Assembly (NCBI GenBank): GCA_937923225.1 | Contig: CALAKR010000455.1 | Location: 1-7,546, forward strand | Reading direction: 5' to 3' | DNA length: 7,546 nt | Source: an uncultured Aquabacterium sp. | GTDB taxonomy: Bacteria; Pseudomonadota; Gammaproteobacteria; Burkholderiales; Burkholderiaceae_C | In this document: piece by piece, positions 6,560-7,546 of the stretch | Layout of the letters: each line of letters begins with the position of its first letter | Numbering within the stretch: the stretch's first letter is position 1 | Notes under the pieces: model-generated | Seen by the model: the letters and a program-made list of their open reading frames with translations, nothing else | What the model was told of the DNA's origin: nothing | Databases searched by the model: none | Program-made: the position numbers and the translations under genes

Positions 6560-6610
6560 GGGGGCCTGCGCCCCTAGAAATAGGGGGATGCGCGGGCGCG
6601 CATGGCCCCC
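6560..6610. repeat. Nested GC-rich hairpin cluster between the PEP-CTERM gene and the Slam gene
   Basis: Outer arms GGGGGCCTGCGC (6560-6571) and GCGCATGGCCCCC (6598-6610) pair over 12 bases with one bulged T. Inside lies CCCCTA-GAAA-TAGGGG (6571-6586). A competing hairpin ATGCGC-GGGC-GCGCAT is possible at 6588-6603. The cluster starts 8 bases past the stop of the PEP-CTERM gene and could act as its 3' hairpin. No T-run follows on that strand; the only T-run (GTTTTC, 6611-6616) suits + transcription. Terminator, RNA-stability element or mobile palindromic repeat are all possible. Confidence 0.55.
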
Positions 6611-6617
6611 GTTTTCT

Positions 6618-7412
6618 TCATCTGCGACGACGGCGTGCCAACGCCAGGGTGCCGAGCCCCACCAGCGCCAGGGCCCACGTGCCGGGTTCGGGCACCGGTG
6701 ACGCCGGGACGATGGTCTCCGCCAGCGCGAAGGTCAGCACATAGGTCTGGATCGTGTACAGCCCGGCCTCGTAGTCCAGGCAACTGAGCGACTGGCAGCG
6801 TGGGTCGGTGGTGGAGGGCTTGGCATAGTAGGGCGTGATCCCGGAATGGAGGAAACGCCATGGAATGCCCTGGAAGGTGTAGTCCTCGAGTGAGATCAGG
6901 GGAAGCTCGTTGGCCGCGTAGTTTGAGCTCACGCTGATGCCCGAAAAGTCGGGCGTGTTGTCGACGTTGGGAAGGGGGTTGCGGAAGACCCCGGCTCGAG
7001 CGGTCAGGGTTTCCTGGCCATAGGCGGTCTTGAACAAGGCGTCTGCAGGCGGAGCGGACAGCGTTCCCGTGGCGGCGAAAGTCCAGTGGCCGAAATCGAC
7101 CGAGGCATAGACACTGTCACCGGCATTGTTGGTGCCGATGTACTGGGGGGCGAACAAGGTGACGTCACGCAGCGCGACGGTGCGGGACCATGTGTCCACG
7201 GCAGGGGTGCTCGCGCTCTGGAAGCTCACCACGAGGGACACGGTCTTGTCGGTCAGCGACTCGCTGACTGACACACTCCAGTCGCCGTCGGCAATGACGT
7301 TGGCCTGAAGGAATCTGCCTTGGGCCGTGGCGATGGCGGCCATGGAAGCCGACATCGCCAGCGAAGCAGCCAATGCCACAGCGGCACGGGCGACGGAAGC
7401 ACGGTATTGCAT
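6618..7412 (-). CDS. Secreted PEP-CTERM sorting-domain protein of unknown function
   Basis: The 264-residue protein has an N-terminal signal peptide (cleavage likely after ATA at 28-30) and a complete PEP-CTERM signal at the C-terminus. The signal consists of PEP (241-243), a hydrophobic segment (about 246-259) and a terminal run of five arginines. Such proteins are recognised and cleaved by an exosortase at the inner membrane and end up in the extracellular matrix or on the surface; the exosortase is not in this window. The body is beta-rich, with a Cys pair (C206, C211), and I recognise no domain. The open frame extends to the right edge, but the ATG at 7412 is chosen: GGGAG (7422-7418) stands 5 bases before it and a proper signal peptide starts there. 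A -10-like AATAAT (7443-7438) lacks a clear -35. It is separated by 141 bases from the Slam gene and is probably a separate transcript. Confidence 0.85.
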   Translation of the reverse strand: MQYRASVARAAVALAASLAMSASMAAIATAQGRFLQANVIADGDWSVSVSESLTDKTVSLVVSFQSASTPAVDTWSRTVALRDVTLFAPQYIGTNNAGDSVYASVDFGHWTFAATGTLSAPPADALFKTAYGQETLTARAGVFRNPLPNVDNTPDFSGISVSSNYAANELPLISLEDYTFQGIPWRFLHSGITPYYAKPSTTDPRCQSLSCLDYEAGLYTIQTYVLTFALAETIVPASPVPEPGTWALALVGLGTLALARRRRR

Positions 7413-7441
7413 GCAATCTCCCTGTTTAAAGGCGGGGATTA

Positions 7442-7455
7442 TTCGGGCTTCGGGC
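7442..7455. repeat. Tandem heptamer TTCGGGC x2 upstream of the PEP-CTERM gene
   Basis: Two exact copies of TTCGGGC stand side by side (7442-7448, 7449-7455). A third, partial copy (TTCGGG) lies at 7467-7472. They are 30-60 bases before the PEP-CTERM start and overlap the -10-like AATAAT (complement of 7438-7443). They may be binding sites, or only chance in GC-rich DNA. Confidence 0.3.
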
Positions 7456-7546
7456 CGCGATTGGCATTCGGGATTGAGTGAATAAGGAAATCGGACGATC
7501 CGGGCTGGCGCGCATGCCCGGGCGGGTTTTGCGCCCTGTGCCATCA

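Noticed and set aside
7413..7546. Sigma-54 promoter for the PEP-CTERM gene
   Set aside because: TGGCAC is present on the - strand at the right edge, but the following GC is 8 instead of 10 bases from GG and lacks TTGC.
1..7546. CRISPR arrays, tRNA or rRNA genes, transposases
   Set aside because: No regularly spaced repeats, no cloverleaf with a plausible anticodon arm, and no mobile-element protein were seen.

Overview
The window is GC-rich and tightly packed. It probably comes from the chromosome of a beta-proteobacterium of the Burkholderiales (Comamonadaceae/Sphaerotilaceae type). This rests on base composition, the three-piece proton-translocating transhydrogenase, and a protein with a PEP-CTERM sorting signal. 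The assignment is an inference; there is no rRNA or other marker gene here.

Left half, + strand: after about 400 bases of non-coding DNA with several dyad symmetries comes a four-gene operon. The order is pntAA (397-1512), panD (1537-1899), pntAB (1924-2232), pntB (2232-3794). The pnt genes encode the membrane NAD(P) transhydrogenase, which uses the proton gradient to make NADPH from NADH. The second gene is aspartate 1-decarboxylase, the beta-alanine source for pantothenate and CoA. It sits between the two halves of what is one PntA chain in E. coli. A strong hairpin at 3852-3873 ends the operon and also serves the gene coming from the other side.

Right half, - strand: two transcription units. 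The upstream one is a secreted PEP-CTERM protein (7412-6618). The other is a two-gene unit: a Slam-type outer-membrane translocator with a TPR domain and a DUF560 beta-barrel (6476-5160), and 23 bases downstream an exported protein with a TbpB-like C-terminal barrel (5136-3919). Together they look like a type XI (Slam) secretion pair. The cargo has an ordinary signal peptide and no lipobox, so it would be released as a soluble, hemophilin-like protein instead of a surface lipoprotein. A candidate promoter in front of the Slam gene overlaps a perfect 16-bp palindrome, and behind it lies a cluster of GC-rich hairpins.

The most interesting items are the Slam/cargo pair with its palindromic operator, the unusual C-terminal tail of the cargo, and the placement of panD inside the transhydrogenase operon.
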